From Nocardia sp. BSTN01 (GTDB lineage Bacteria > Actinomycetota > Actinomycetes > Mycobacteriales > Mycobacteriaceae), in the NCBI RefSeq assembly GCF_015354405.1, contig NZ_JADKYP010000045.1:1-60867 (forward strand): DNA of 60,867 bases, in the 5' to 3' direction. The position numbers and the translations under genes are program-made. Position 1 is the first letter of the stretch, and each line of letters starts with the position of its first letter. Below the pieces are notes generated by a model that was not told where the DNA came from, did not search any database, and saw only the letters and a program-made list of their open reading frames with translations. This document shows positions 42,567 to 52,791 of this stretch, piece after piece.

Positions 42567-42903
42567 GTCACTACACTCCATCGCATTCGGATGCACCGGG
42601 CCGGGAGTCGCCATTGGTGCGGGAGATATCGTGGGGCGCAATGATTTCCGATCCCCACGACGGCTCCGATGATAATTTCGGAACCACTTCCGCCGCACTT
42701 GTTGCCGTCGCCGTGATTTCAAATATCCGCGTTATTTATTTTTCCCGGCAAAGAAATTCCGGGCGGTTCTACAATGGCATCCCGGCGCGCTGCTCGGCCG
42801 ATTTGTCCTAGTTCGGATCACGCTGATGCGGAACGGTGCCGAACGTCGCCCGGTCTCGTAGGGTCGGCCGGAGACGTATGGGGACCAGACGGGACCGAGG
42901 CCT
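42567..42903. promoter_or_regulatory. 337-bp divergent promoter of the sulfonate locus
   Basis: No gene. The segment 42710-42765 is the most AT-rich part (including TTATTTATTTTT at about 42732-42743) and holds an inverted repeat CCCGG-N10-CCGGG at 42744-42763, a candidate site for the ROK regulator encoded next to it. It should serve both the TauD-like gene and the ROK gene. Confidence 0.45.
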
Positions 42904-44115
42904 ATGAGACCGGCGAGAGGGTGGCCGACGGCCGCGGGCGCGGTACTCCGCGCGATCTTGGGATTGGGTGGCGCATCGCGTTCGGTCGTCGCCGCCCACG
43001 CGGGGCTGTCCCCGGCGACGGTGACGAGTCAGACCCGGGCGCTGCTCGAGGCGGGTCTGCTGCGCGAATCGCCCCCGGTGGACCGCTCGCAGCGGGTGGG
43101 CCGGCCGCATTCGCCGCTGGAGCTCGATCGCCGGAATGCGGTGGCGGCCATCCATTTCGCGGCCACCCAGACCCGGGTGGCGGTAGTCGACATCGCCGGC
43201 GCCATCGTCGCCGGTGCGCTGGTCCCGCATCGCACGCTCGAGGGAGCGGATCTGGTCGCCGACGCCGCCGACGCACTCGCCGCGCTGCGCCGCGATCTTC
43301 CGGAGGGCACTCGCCTGTCCGGGGTCGGCGTCGCGACCGGGGGCTGGGTCGATCCGGAAGCCGGCGTGGTGCTCTCGCACCCGCTGCTGCGGCTCGAAGA
43401 CACGCCCGTCCGGGACGTGCTGGTGCGGCTCACCGGCCTGCCGGTCGAACTGGACAGCCATGCCCGCGCGATGGTGCACGCGGAACAACTGTTCGGCGCT
43501 CTGGATTTCGATGCCTCGGCCGCCGTGCTGTTCGTCGGCAATGTCATCGATGCGGCCTTCGCCGTCGACGGCCGGGTCCACTACGGCCCCGGTTCCTCGG
43601 CCGGCTCGCTGGCCACGCTCGTACCGTCCGACCTCGGTCCGGATGGCCCGGGCCCGCTCGACACCTATTCCGACCGTTCGCTCGAACGGCGCGCGGCCGG
43701 TTTGGGGCTCACTGCGCAGCCCACGATTCCGGCGCTCATCGCCGCCGCCGAAACCGATCCACGGGCCCATGCCCTGTTCGAGGATCGGGCTCGCGGACTG
43801 GCCGCGGTGGCCGCCGCGCTGCTCGATGTGCTGAATCCGGAGACGCTGATCATCACCGACCGGGCCTTCACCGGCCTGCCGGCGGTGCGCGCCACCTACT
43901 TCGACGCGATCGCCGCGCGAGCGCAGGTGCGTTCCGCGCGGCACCGCATCATCGGCACGTCGTTTCCCGACCGCTCGCTGGAGACCGCCGCCGCGGCGGT
44001 GCTGCTGCATCGCCTCTACGCCGATCCGCTCGCCGTCGCACCGGACGGGTTCGGTGCGCACCGGAAGGAGGAGTCCGGGTCGCGGTTCGAGTCACCGCAG
44101 TTCGAGTCTCGGTAA
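42904..44115 (+). CDS. ROK-family transcriptional regulator
   Basis: A 403-residue protein: N-terminal winged HTH ('GGASRSVVAAHAGLSPATVTSQTRALLEAG') followed by a sugar-kinase-like ROK domain. The ATP-site D-x-G-G-T is degraded to 'DIAGAIVAG', and the ROK zinc motif C-x-C-G-x-x-G-C is absent, so it is a ligand-binding repressor rather than a kinase. ROK regulators that control sulfonate or sulfate-ester use occur in actinobacteria. ATG at 42904. It precedes the substrate-binding protein by 53 bp of AT-rich sequence, and probably represses the TauD and transport genes when sulfate is available. Confidence 0.88.
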   Translation: MRPARGWPTAAGAVLRAILGLGGASRSVVAAHAGLSPATVTSQTRALLEAGLLRESPPVDRSQRVGRPHSPLELDRRNAVAAIHFAATQTRVAVVDIAGAIVAGALVPHRTLEGADLVADAADALAALRRDLPEGTRLSGVGVATGGWVDPEAGVVLSHPLLRLEDTPVRDVLVRLTGLPVELDSHARAMVHAEQLFGALDFDASAAVLFVGNVIDAAFAVDGRVHYGPGSSAGSLATLVPSDLGPDGPGPLDTYSDRSLERRAAGLGLTAQPTIPALIAAAETDPRAHALFEDRARGLAAVAAALLDVLNPETLIITDRAFTGLPAVRATYFDAIAARAQVRSARHRIIGTSFPDRSLETAAAAVLLHRLYADPLAVAPDGFGAHRKEESGSRFESPQFESR

Positions 44116-44168
44116 TTTTAAGTAGACCGAATATTGTGGGCCGCAAGAGAATTCGCGACGATCGATAG

Positions 44169-45254
44169 ATGAGAAAGCTCATCGAAACGCGACCGTCCAC
44201 GCGTAGGATGCGCCTCACCCGCAGGGTCGGTGCGGCGTCGTTCGTGGTGCTGGTCGCCGCCTGTGCCTCGTCGGCCTGTGCGACCTCCGGAGGGTCCGCC
44301 GACTTCAGCAAACCGCTACCGACCAGCGTGCCGCCGGGCACCTCGCTGAAGATCTCGGCCACGGATATGAAGGTCGCCCTGACCAGTAGCGGCCAGATCG
44401 ACAAACTGCCCTTCACCGTGCCCGATTGGCCGAATGTCTCCGCCGGCCCGGATGTGATCCAGGCCTTCAAGGGCGGCGCGGTCGAGTTGGCCAGTAATGC
44501 CGGAATACCGTCCATCCAGGCACACGCGCAGGGCCTCGACACCCGCATCGTCGCCGTGCTGTGGCGCAGCACCCCCAACTACGGCCTGGCCACCGCCCCG
44601 GGCAGCACTATCCACAGCCTGCAGGACCTGCGCGGTAAGAAGATCGCCTTCTCACCCGGCCAAGCCCAGGGCGGTGTGGTGCTGCGGACTTTGCAGCAGG
44701 CCGGGCTGACAACCTCCGACGTCACACTCGTGCAGCTCAACAGCCCGCAATTCCTCACCGCGCTGCAGGGCAAACAGGTCGATGTGGCGCCGCTGGCCGA
44801 GCCGTCGCTGACGAAATACCTCGCGCAGTATCGATCCGAGGGTGCCGGGACGGTGCCGTCCGACGCGGTCGACGCGTTGAGCATTCTCTGGGCGCCGACC
44901 GCGGTGCTGGCCGACGACAACAAGCTCGCGGCCGTCACGGAATTCGTCAAATTCTGGGCGCGCGCGAAGGTCTGGGAATGGGAGAACCAGGACCGCTGGA
45001 TCGCCGACTACTACGTCAAGAATCAGGGCGTGAGCGAGGCCGACGGCCGCCGCATCATGGCCACGACCGAACGGCCGTATTTCCCGGATAACTGGGACAA
45101 GTCGATCGACTGGGAACAGCAGACGATCGACTTGATCACCTCCTCGGGTGCCTTCGGAAAATCCTTCGACGCCCATCAGTTGTTCGATCGGCGATTCGAG
45201 AAGATCGCCGCCGACGCGGTGGCTCCGCAATATCGCACCAAGGCACAGGGGTGA
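44169..45254 (+). CDS. Sulfonate/nitrate-type ABC transporter substrate-binding lipoprotein
   Basis: A 361-residue exported lipoprotein. The hydrophobic core ends in a lipobox-like A-S-S-A-C-A within residues about 30-37. The mature part is of the SsuA/NMT1-like fold: 'VPDWPNVSAGPDVIQAFKGG', 'LASNAGIPSIQAHAQGLDTR', 'LRGKKIAFSPGQAQGGVVLR', 'QLNSPQFLTALQGKQVDVA'. It binds an aliphatic or aromatic sulfonate outside the membrane and delivers it to the permease encoded next. ATG at 44169 follows an AT-rich 53-bp gap. Taurine, alkanesulfonate or sulfate-ester specificity is unresolved. Confidence 0.9.
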   Translation: MRKLIETRPSTRRMRLTRRVGAASFVVLVAACASSACATSGGSADFSKPLPTSVPPGTSLKISATDMKVALTSSGQIDKLPFTVPDWPNVSAGPDVIQAFKGGAVELASNAGIPSIQAHAQGLDTRIVAVLWRSTPNYGLATAPGSTIHSLQDLRGKKIAFSPGQAQGGVVLRTLQQAGLTTSDVTLVQLNSPQFLTALQGKQVDVAPLAEPSLTKYLAQYRSEGAGTVPSDAVDALSILWAPTAVLADDNKLAAVTEFVKFWARAKVWEWENQDRWIADYYVKNQGVSEADGRRIMATTERPYFPDNWDKSIDWEQQTIDLITSSGAFGKSFDAHQLFDRRFEKIAADAVAPQYRTKAQG

Positions 45255-45258
45255 CCCG

Positions 45259-46113
45259 ATGACCGTCGTCTCCGCACATCTTCCCGCTCTCGGCGCGCGC
45301 CCCGCCGTCGCCGCGGGCTTCACCGCCCGGCCCGCGCGCCGCCGTCTCGGCCTGCGCCGGCAGATCCCGTTCGCGCGGCTGGTCGGTGTGGTTCTGCTGC
45401 TCGCCGCCTGGTCGGCGGGGGCCTATCTCGGACTCCTCGATCCACGCAAATTGTCCGCCCCGTGGACGGTGGTGACGACCGGGTGGGACTTGCTCACCGA
45501 CGGTCGACTGCTCACCGATATCGCGGTGTCCATGCAGCGCGTGGCCACCGGGGTGTTCCTGGGCATTCTGATCGGCACCACCCTCGCGCTGATCGCCGGC
45601 CTGTCGCGGGTCGGAGATTCGTTGGTGGACGGCGTGGTTCAGCTCAAACGCTCGATTCCCACGCTGGGCCTGGTTCCGCTGATGATTCTCTGGCTCGGTA
45701 TCGGCAACGGTTTCAAGATCGTGCTGATCATGCTCGCTGCCGCGGTGACCCTCTACGTGCCCGCGCATTCCGCACTGACCGGTATCGACCGGCGGCTCGT
45801 CGAACTGTCGGAGATCCAGGGCGTTTCCCGCTTCGACTTCATCCGGCAGGTCGTGATTCCCGGATCGCTGCCGGGGTTCTTCCTCGGACTGCGGCTCGCG
45901 GTGAATACGTCGTGGCTGGTGCTGGTGGTGGTCGAGTCGGTCAACGCGACCGACGGTCTGGGAAAGATGATGCAGGACGCCCAGAACTACGGCCAGGCCG
46001 ACGTCATCCTCGTCGCGCTCGCCGTCTACGGAATTTTCGGCCTGGCATGCGATTCCGGAATCCGGATCCTGGAGCGAAAGGTGCTGTCGTGGCGGCAAAC
46101 ACTGGCGGACTGA
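45259..46113 (+). CDS. ABC transporter permease, SsuC-like
   Basis: A 284-residue binding-protein-dependent permease with about six membrane segments. The conserved cytoplasmic EAA-like loop is 'ELSEIQGVSRFDFIRQVVIPGSLPGFF', read as residues about 183-205, and the N-terminal basic region 'RPARRRLGLRRQIPFARL' precedes TM1. ATG 45259 lies 4 bp after the substrate-binding gene stop, preceded by GGGGTGA; a longer frame overlaps that gene. Its 3' end overlaps the ATPase gene by 25 bp. Forms the sulfonate importer with its neighbours. Confidence 0.92.
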   Translation: MTVVSAHLPALGARPAVAAGFTARPARRRLGLRRQIPFARLVGVVLLLAAWSAGAYLGLLDPRKLSAPWTVVTTGWDLLTDGRLLTDIAVSMQRVATGVFLGILIGTTLALIAGLSRVGDSLVDGVVQLKRSIPTLGLVPLMILWLGIGNGFKIVLIMLAAAVTLYVPAHSALTGIDRRLVELSEIQGVSRFDFIRQVVIPGSLPGFFLGLRLAVNTSWLVLVVVESVNATDGLGKMMQDAQNYGQADVILVALAVYGIFGLACDSGIRILERKVLSWRQTLAD

Positions 46114-46829
46114 CCCCCGACCCCGGTGCGGGGGTGCAACTGAACGGGCTGACTCGCAGATTCGGCGGCCGAGCCGTACTCGACACCGTCGATCTGACCA
46201 TCCCCGAGGGCCAATTCGTGGCGCTGCTGGGCAAGAGCGGATCCGGCAAGTCCACGCTGCTGCGGGCGCTGGCCGGCATCGATCACGGTGTGGCGGGCGA
46301 AGGCCTGTTGCGGGTGCCGGACCGGACGTCCATGGTGTTCCAGGATTCCCGGTTGCTGCCGTGGAAGCGGGTGCTGCCCAATGTGCTCTACGGTCAGCCC
46401 CGTTCCCGTCGGGCCGCGGCCTCCGCGCTGCTCGGCGAGGTCGGCCTCGCCGGACGCGAAAAGGCATGGCCGGGCGAGCTTTCCGGCGGCGAGCAGCAGC
46501 GTGCCGCGCTGGCTCGCGCCCTGGTGGGCGAGCCGGAACTGTTGCTGGCCGACGAACCCTTCGGCGCCCTGGACGCGCTGACCCGCATCCGCATGCACGC
46601 CCTGCTGCGCCGCCTCGTCGCGGCTCATCGCCCGACCGTGCTGCTGGTGACCCACGACGTCGACGAGGCCATCACCCTCGCGCAGCGGGTGCTGATTCTG
46701 GACCGCGGGCGCATCGACGTCGATATCGATATCGATATCGACGGCCCGCGCGATCCGGCGCAACCGCAGTTCCAGCGGATCCGCCGCTCGCTGCTGAGCG
46801 CGCTGGGCGCCGATCCGATCGCGGCCTGA
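46089..46829 (+). CDS. ABC transporter ATP-binding subunit, SsuB-like
   Basis: A 246-residue ATPase of the nitrate/sulfonate/taurine importer group. Walker A 'GKSGSGKST', Q-loop '[15 protein letters not shown]', signature 'LSGGEQQR', Walker B '[12 protein letters not shown]' and the switch His in 'LVTHDVDEA' are all present. Start GTG 46089 overlaps the permease gene. Near the C-terminus an Asp/Ile repeat (D-V-D-I-D-I-D-I-D) is encoded by three GATATC-type repeat units at about 46720-46742. Drives uptake through the neighbouring permease. Confidence 0.93.
   Translation: MAANTGGLTPDPGAGVQLNGLTRRFGGRAVLDTVDLTIPEGQFVALLGKSGSGKSTLLRALAGIDHGVAGEGLLRVPDRTSMVFQDSRLLPWKRVLPNVLYGQPRSRRAAASALLGEVGLAGREKAWPGELSGGEQQRAALARALVGEPELLLADEPFGALDALTRIRMHALLRRLVAAHRPTVLLVTHDVDEAITLAQRVLILDRGRIDVDIDIDIDGPRDPAQPQFQRIRRSLLSALGADPIAA
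46720..46742 (+). repeat. Hexanucleotide (GATATC)n microrepeat inside the ATPase gene
   Basis: Three consecutive GATATC units, themselves palindromic, flanked by GACGTC/GACGG. They encode alternating Asp-Ile. Copy-number change would alter protein length by two residues per unit without shifting the frame. Confidence 0.75.
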
Positions 46830-46868
46830 GCGCCGATCATCCACTACCGGAAAGACTGTCGAACCCCG

Positions 46869-48212
46869 ATGAGCAGAACCCTGCACTTGAACGCATTCCT
46901 GATGTCGACCGGCCACCATGAGGCGTCGTGGCGGCTGCCGGAATCGGACCCGTTGGCGCACCTGAATATCGAGCACTACATCCATCTGGCGGAAACGGCC
47001 GAGCGCGGCCTCTTCGACTCGATCTTCTTCGCGGATTCGCCGGTGCTGCAGGGTGATCCCGGCCGCCGGCCGGTCGGCAAGCTGGAGCCGACGATTCTGC
47101 TGACCGCGATCGCATTGCGCACCCGCCGCATCGGCCTCATCGCCACGGCCTCGACCAGCTACAACGATCCCTACAATCTGGCGCGGCGATTCGCCTCGGT
47201 GGACTGGGTGTCCGGCGGCCGGGTGGGCTGGAATATCGTCACCACCGCGGGTGCCGACGCGGCCCGCAACTTCGGCCTCGACGACGTTCCCGACCACCGG
47301 CTGCGCTACGAGAAGGCCGCCGAATTCGTCGATGTGGCAACAAAGCTCTGGGACAGTTGGGAGGACGACGCCTTCATCGGCGACAAGGAACTCGGCATTC
47401 ACTCCGACCCGGACAAGGTGCGCGAGATCAACCATATCGGCGAGTTCTTCCGGGTGGCGGGGCCGCTCAATGTGCCGCGGTCGCCGCAGGGGTATCCCGT
47501 TCTGGTGCAGGCCGGTTCGTCCGAGGACGGGAAGGGGTTCGCCGCCCGCTACGCCGAGGCGGTCTTCACCGCGCAGCAGACCCTCGAGGACGGCAAGCAG
47601 TTCTACGCCGATCTGAAGGAGCGGGCGCGCCGGCTCGGACGCGACCCCGACACCGTCAAGATCCTGCCGGGCATCGTCCCGGTGATCGGCGACACCGAAG
47701 CGCACGCGCGGGAACTCGACGACGAACTGACCCGCCTCATCCAGCCGGAATACCAGCGCCGCACCCTCGCCGAGCGGTTCAAGCTGCCGGTGGAGGCGCT
47801 GGATCTGGACAGCGAACTGCCCGCGGATCTCCCGACCGAGGACGAGATCCAGGGCGCGAAGAGCCGGTTCACGCTGATCGTCAACCTCGCTCGCCGCGAA
47901 CGACTCACGGTCCGTCAGCTGATCGCGCGCCTCGGTGGCGGTCGCGGGCACCGGACCTTCGCGGGCACCGCGGAACAGGTCGCCGACACCATCCAGGAAT
48001 GGTTCACCGACGGCGCCGCCGACGGATTCAACGTGATGCCGGCCGCCCTGCCCTCCGGGCTGGAGCGGTTCGTGGACGAGGTGGTGCCGATCCTGCAGGA
48101 ACGCGGCCTGTTCCGTACCGAATACGAGGCGACCACCTTGCGCGGGCACTATGGATTGGCGCGTCCGGAGAACCGGTTCGCCGTGGCCGCCGATGCGGCG
48201 ATCGCGCAGTGA
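46869..48212 (+). CDS. NtaA/SnaA/DszA-type FMN-dependent monooxygenase
   Basis: A 447-residue LLM-superfamily monooxygenase using FMNH2 supplied by a separate reductase. The signature start 'LHLNAFLMSTGHHEASWRLP', 'GLFDSIFFADSPVLQ', 'TASTSYNDPYNLARRFASVD', 'GGRVGWNIVTTAG' and 'VLVQAGSSEDGKGFAARYAE' match the nitrilotriacetate/dibenzothiophene-sulfone group. In a sulfonate transport operon, oxidative C-S cleavage is the likely role. ATG at 46869 follows the ATPase by 39 bp. The stop overlaps the GTG of the fused ABC exporter. A dedicated flavin reductase is not seen nearby. Confidence 0.92.
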   Translation: MSRTLHLNAFLMSTGHHEASWRLPESDPLAHLNIEHYIHLAETAERGLFDSIFFADSPVLQGDPGRRPVGKLEPTILLTAIALRTRRIGLIATASTSYNDPYNLARRFASVDWVSGGRVGWNIVTTAGADAARNFGLDDVPDHRLRYEKAAEFVDVATKLWDSWEDDAFIGDKELGIHSDPDKVREINHIGEFFRVAGPLNVPRSPQGYPVLVQAGSSEDGKGFAARYAEAVFTAQQTLEDGKQFYADLKERARRLGRDPDTVKILPGIVPVIGDTEAHARELDDELTRLIQPEYQRRTLAERFKLPVEALDLDSELPADLPTEDEIQGAKSRFTLIVNLARRERLTVRQLIARLGGGRGHRTFAGTAEQVADTIQEWFTDGAADGFNVMPAALPSGLERFVDEVVPILQERGLFRTEYEATTLRGHYGLARPENRFAVAADAAIAQ

Positions 48213-51200
48213 GCCGGACGGATTCGGCTGCCGATCAGGGGTGGGTGCGATATCTGCTGCATCGATGTCTGTCGCATCCGCGTGCCGTCGCGGGTGCGGT
48301 CGCCGGCGCCCTCGGTAGTGCCGTGCTGACCGCGGCACTTCCTCTGGTGGTGCGCCACGTCGTCGATACGCTGGGCGATTCCCGGGTACCGCTGGCCGCC
48401 GCCGTCACCGTCCTGATCGTCATCGGTGTGCTCCGGTTCGGGCTGTCGATGCTGCGCAGGGTGTGCTCGTCGACGCTGTCGCTGGGCGTCCAGTTCGATC
48501 TGCGGTCGGATCTGTTCGCCGCGCTCGTGGGGATGCCCGGGCGCGAACAGATGGCGGTGTCCACCGGACAGGTGGTGAGCCGCGCGATCAGCGACATCAC
48601 GCTGATTCAGATGTTCCTGCAACTGATTCCGATCGTCACCGGCAACGCCGCGCTGCTGGGGGCGGCACTGGTGTTGATGGCGACGATGTCGTTGCCGCTG
48701 GCGGGTATCGCGCTGGTGCTGCTGCCGGCCCTGTGGTTCGTCACCCGGCGCTCGCAGCGAGAGTTGTTCCCCGCCAACTGGGACGCGCAGGCCCAGGCGG
48801 CGGAGGTGGCGATGCGGGTGGAGTCCGCGGTCGCCGGTGTCCGCGTGGTCAAGGGGTTCGGGCAGGAGCGCCGGGAGACCGGTGAGCTGGAGCGGCGCGC
48901 CCGTGACCTGTTCCGGTCACGGCTGCGCGTCGTGCGGCTCACCAGCCGGTTCACGCCCGCGATGGCGGCGCTGCCGGCGCTGGGCCAGGTGTTCATCTTG
49001 GTGGTGGGAGGTCTGCTCGCCCTCCACCAGAGCATCAGCCTGGGCACGTTTCTGGCGTTCATGACGTATCTGGGTTCGTTCGTGAGCCCGGTGCGGCAGT
49101 TCTCGACACTGCTCACGGTGAGCCAGCAGGGGAAGGCGTCACTGGATCGGGTGCGCGAGGTCATCGATGCGGGCCCGGGCCGGGAGGCGGCCGTGGTCCC
49201 CCCGATCGCCGCGGCCGCCGCGCCGCCGCGGATCGACCTGTCCGGGGTGAGCGTGCGAATCGGCGACACCGCGGTTCTCGACCACCTGGACCTGACCATC
49301 ACCGCCGGTGCGACGGTGGCGCTGGCGGGCGGCGCCGGATCCGGGAAATCGACTCTGACCGCACTGCTGCCGCGGCTGATCGATCCGGATGCCGGGGTGG
49401 TGCGGCTCGACGGCGTGGATGTGCGCGAGATGCCGGATCTGCGCGGCCGGGTGGCCATCGTCTTCGAGGACACGCACCTGATGGCCGATACCATCCGGGC
49501 GAATGTGGCCTACGGCCGTCCGGAGGCCACCGACGATCAGGTCTGGCACGCGCTGTATCTGGCCGCGGCCGACGACTTCGTCCGGCGGCTGCCCGAACAG
49601 CTCGACACCCCGATCGGCGAACGGGGGCAACGACTTTCGGGCGGGCAGCGGCAGCGACTCGCGCTGGCGCGGGCGCTGATCACCGACGCCCCCGTGCTGG
49701 TGCTCGACGATGCGACGTCCGCGATCGATGCGAAGGTGGAGCAGACCATCTTCGAACGCATCGCCGCCGAGGTTCAACACCGGACGACAGTTGTTGTGGC
49801 ACACCGAGTGTCGACACTCGCCCTGGCCGATCGGGTGGTGATACTGGACGAGGGCCGGGTCGCGGAATCGGGCACCTTGGCCGAGCTCCAGGAATCCGGA
49901 GCCCTGTTCGCGACGCTGTTCACACCGCCGGATGTCGCGGACATCGGTGCGACACTGCGCAGTACGACCGACGGTGTGCCGACCGAGATCCTGTGGGCCG
50001 AACCCGCCGAGTACGGCGACGAGAGCCGCACCCTGGAGCAGATGGCGCGGGCGTTCTCCCACCATGCGGCCGGGGCGGGCGGTTTCGCGCGCGGCGGCGG
50101 CATGATGACCTCCGCACCGCCCAGCGGTGATGTGCAGGCCCTCATCGACGCGCTGCCACCGGTAACCGGTGAACCCGAGGTGTCCGCAACATTCACTCGC
50201 ACAGCCGATCCGGATTTCGGGCTGCGCCGGTTGCTGCGGCCGTTCGCCGGTCCGCTGCTGGCCGGCCTGGGCCTGGTCGCATTGGACGCGATCGCGCAGA
50301 TTCTGATCCCGGTCCTGGTGCGCTACGGCATCGATCGGGGTGTTCTGGTCGGCGCGCGGGACGTCCTGCTCGGCGCGGCGGCGCTCGCGGCCGCGGTGGT
50401 ACTCGTCGACTGGGCGATCAGCGTCGCGCAGGTGCGGGTGACCGGGCGAGCCGGGGAACGGCTGCTGTTCGGCCTGCGGGTGAAGACGTTCGCCCAGCTG
50501 CAACGGCTCGGCCTGCAGTACTACGAACGCGAACTGGGTGGCCGGATCATGACCCGCATGACCACCGATGTCGACGGTCTGTCCACCTTCCTGCAGACCG
50601 GACTGTCGACCGCGCTGACCTCCTCGCTGACCATAGGCGGCGTGGTGATCGCACTGCTGGTGATCGACGCCCGGCTGGCCGTGGTGGTGCTGGCGCTGAT
50701 GCCGATCCTCCTCGCCGCCACGGTGTGGTTCCGCCGGCTGTCGGTGCCCGCCTACAACACGGCGCGGGACAAGGTCAGCGCGGTCAACGCCTATCTGCAG
50801 GAGAACGTCGACAACATCAAGGTCACGCAGGCCTATCGCAGGGAAGGGTTGAACCAGGCCAGGTTCGACCGGCTGTCGTGGGAGTACCGCGACGCGCGGC
50901 TACGCAGCCAGACCCTGATGGCCGTGTTCTTCCCGTTCATCGAATTCCTGTCGGTGGTCGCGACGGCCGCCGTCCTCGCCGTGGGCGTGCATCAGGTGCG
51001 CGGCGCGGCGCTGAGCGCTGGGACGCTCATCGCGTTCCTGCTCTACATCGATCTGCTCTTCGCCCCGATTCAGCAGCTCTCGCAGGTGTTCGACAGTTAT
51101 CAACAGGCGGTCGTGGGTGTCGATCGGCTCGGCCGGTTGTTCGCGGTCGAGGTCGCCACCCCGCAGGCGGCGCGGCCGCAGGCGGTGCACCGCGTCGACG

Positions 51201-51964
51201 GTGCGATCGAGGTCCGGGACGTGAGCTTCCGGTACCGGCCCGAGGACGCCGCCGTCCTGCACGACGTGACGTTGCGTATCGAACCCGGGCAGCGGGTCGC
51301 GCTGGTGGGCGAGACCGGAGCCGGAAAGTCCACGCTGGTCAAACTCCTGGCCCGCTACTACGACCCGAGCGGCGGGCGAATCCTGGTGGACGGCACCGAT
51401 ATTCGCGAGTTCCGGCTCGAGGACTACCGCAAACGACTCGGCGTGGTGCCGCAGGAGCCGTACCTGTTCGGCGACACCGTGCGCGACGCCATCGCCTACG
51501 GAAAAGCGGACGCCGATCCGGCGGAGATCGAATGGGCGGCCCGGGCGGTCGGAGCCCACGAGATGATCGCCGGACTCGACCACGGCTATCACCACCCGAT
51601 CGGACCGCAGGGCAGGCTGCTGTCCTCCGGGCAGCGGCAACTGCTCGCCCTGGCCCGAGCGCAACTCGTCGAACCCGACATCCTCATCCTCGACGAGGCC
51701 ACCGCCTCCCTCGACCTCGCCACCGAGGCCCGGGTCCGCGCGGCCATCGACGTGCTTACCGCCGGCCGCACCACGATCGTGGTGGCACATCGGCTGGCGA
51801 CCGCGGCGGATTCCGACCTCGTCGCGGTGATGGTGGGCGGCCGATTGGCGGAGGTCGGCCCGCACGCGGAACTGCTGCGCGCGGACGGAACCTACGCGGC
51901 GCTGTGGCGGGCGTATGTGGGGGCGTCGCGAAGCGAGGACGACCGCGAATCGGCGCGGTTGTAG
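48209..51964 (+). CDS. Fused four-domain ABC exporter, Rv0194-like
   Basis: A 1251-residue TMD-NBD-TMD-NBD exporter, the same order as the Mycobacterium tuberculosis multidrug exporter Rv0194. First TMD about 15-310, NBD1 about 345-580, a low-complexity linker with '[12 protein letters not shown]', second TMD about 675-960, NBD2 to the end. NBD1 has Walker A 'GGAGSGKST', but the Q-loop Gln is Glu420 and the catalytic Glu is Asp501 ('LVLDDATSA'). NBD2 has a canonical Walker B ('[12 protein letters not shown]', Glu1163) but an 'LSSGQ' signature. One composite ATP site is therefore degenerate and the other canonical. GTG 48209 overlaps the previous stop as GTGA. Substrate unknown. Confidence 0.92.
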   Translation: MSRTDSAADQGWVRYLLHRCLSHPRAVAGAVAGALGSAVLTAALPLVVRHVVDTLGDSRVPLAAAVTVLIVIGVLRFGLSMLRRVCSSTLSLGVQFDLRSDLFAALVGMPGREQMAVSTGQVVSRAISDITLIQMFLQLIPIVTGNAALLGAALVLMATMSLPLAGIALVLLPALWFVTRRSQRELFPANWDAQAQAAEVAMRVESAVAGVRVVKGFGQERRETGELERRARDLFRSRLRVVRLTSRFTPAMAALPALGQVFILVVGGLLALHQSISLGTFLAFMTYLGSFVSPVRQFSTLLTVSQQGKASLDRVREVIDAGPGREAAVVPPIAAAAAPPRIDLSGVSVRIGDTAVLDHLDLTITAGATVALAGGAGSGKSTLTALLPRLIDPDAGVVRLDGVDVREMPDLRGRVAIVFEDTHLMADTIRANVAYGRPEATDDQVWHALYLAAADDFVRRLPEQLDTPIGERGQRLSGGQRQRLALARALITDAPVLVLDDATSAIDAKVEQTIFERIAAEVQHRTTVVVAHRVSTLALADRVVILDEGRVAESGTLAELQESGALFATLFTPPDVADIGATLRSTTDGVPTEILWAEPAEYGDESRTLEQMARAFSHHAAGAGGFARGGGMMTSAPPSGDVQALIDALPPVTGEPEVSATFTRTADPDFGLRRLLRPFAGPLLAGLGLVALDAIAQILIPVLVRYGIDRGVLVGARDVLLGAAALAAAVVLVDWAISVAQVRVTGRAGERLLFGLRVKTFAQLQRLGLQYYERELGGRIMTRMTTDVDGLSTFLQTGLSTALTSSLTIGGVVIALLVIDARLAVVVLALMPILLAATVWFRRLSVPAYNTARDKVSAVNAYLQENVDNIKVTQAYRREGLNQARFDRLSWEYRDARLRSQTLMAVFFPFIEFLSVVATAAVLAVGVHQVRGAALSAGTLIAFLLYIDLLFAPIQQLSQVFDSYQQAVVGVDRLGRLFAVEVATPQAARPQAVHRVDGAIEVRDVSFRYRPEDAAVLHDVTLRIEPGQRVALVGETGAGKSTLVKLLARYYDPSGGRILVDGTDIREFRLEDYRKRLGVVPQEPYLFGDTVRDAIAYGKADADPAEIEWAARAVGAHEMIAGLDHGYHHPIGPQGRLLSSGQRQLLALARAQLVEPDILILDEATASLDLATEARVRAAIDVLTAGRTTIVVAHRLATAADSDLVAVMVGGRLAEVGPHAELLRADGTYAALWRAYVGASRSEDDRESARL

Positions 51965-52032
51965 AGAGGCGGCGCGGCGCGGTTCGCTGTGCGGGTGCGG
52001 GCCCGCGAACACGGGTTACTAGGCTGACCGCC

Positions 52033-52632
52033 GTGCTGCTTTCCGATCGCGACATCCGTGCCGAGCTGGCCGCCGGGCGGCTCGGGCTGGAACCGTTCGA
52101 CGAGAAATTGGTTCAGCCGTCGAGTATCGATGTGCGGCTGGATCGAATGTTTCGAGTGTTCAACAACACTCGCTACACCCATATCGATCCCGCGCAACGC
52201 CAGGACGAACTGACCACCCTGGTCGAACCCGACCAGGGTGAACCGTTCGTCCTGCATCCGGGCGAATTCGTCCTCGGTTCGACGCTCGAGGTCTGCACCC
52301 TGCCCGACGATCTGGCCGGACGCCTGGAGGGTAAATCGAGCCTCGGCCGGCTCGGCCTGCTCACTCATTCCACGGCGGGATTCATCGACCCGGGTTTCAG
52401 CGGTCACATCACGCTGGAGTTGTCGAATGTCGCGAATCTGCCGATCACGCTGTGGCCGGGGATGAAAATCGGCCAGCTGTGCCTGTTCCGCCTGAGCAGC
52501 CCCTCGGAACACCCCTACGGCAGCGCGGCGGCCGGCTCGAAATATCAGGGTCAGCGCGGGCCCACACCCTCGCGGGCGTATATGAACTTCCCGCTGCCGG
52601 AGGATTCGATTCCGCAACCCGCGGAGTCCTGA
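52033..52632 (+). CDS. dcd: dCTP deaminase
   Basis: A 199-residue trimeric dUTPase-fold enzyme. Mycobacterial Dcd is bifunctional, converting dCTP to dUMP. The sequence shows '[20 protein letters not shown]', '[20 protein letters not shown]', the conserved '[26 protein letters not shown]' as motif blocks '[12 protein letters not shown]' and '[20 protein letters not shown]', and C-terminal '[13 protein letters not shown]'. The start is GTG 52033. It is separated from the ABC exporter by 68 bp and convergent with the NCS1 permease, with a large hairpin between. UDP-glucose dehydrogenase follows a few genes on. Confidence 0.96.
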   Translation: MLLSDRDIRAELAAGRLGLEPFDEKLVQPSSIDVRLDRMFRVFNNTRYTHIDPAQRQDELTTLVEPDQGEPFVLHPGEFVLGSTLEVCTLPDDLAGRLEGKSSLGRLGLLTHSTAGFIDPGFSGHITLELSNVANLPITLWPGMKIGQLCLFRLSSPSEHPYGSAAAGSKYQGQRGPTPSRAYMNFPLPEDSIPQPAES

Positions 52633-52677
52633 ACAGCACCCTTGCTGGAAGCGTGGTTGGGCTGGGGCCTGAACTTT

Positions 52678-52735
52678 TCGTGCAAACCTCGCCGGAAATC
52701 GGCGAAAAACGTCGGAATCGGTGAGGTTTGCACGA
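52678..52735. terminator. Large hairpin between convergent dcd and NCS1 permease genes
   Basis: Seventeen-base arms with a single G/T wobble (52678-52694 and 52719-52735, core TGCAAACCTC/GAGGTTTGCA, 24-nt loop) in the 159-bp convergent gap. Suits a bidirectional terminator, although its long loop and AT-containing arms differ from the GC-only hairpins elsewhere, so a protein-binding site is an alternative. Confidence 0.55.
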
Positions 52736-52791
52736 TTGATTCAGCCATGCCGAACCCGGATCGGCGGGCATGTCGCCGACCGGGCCGGGCG

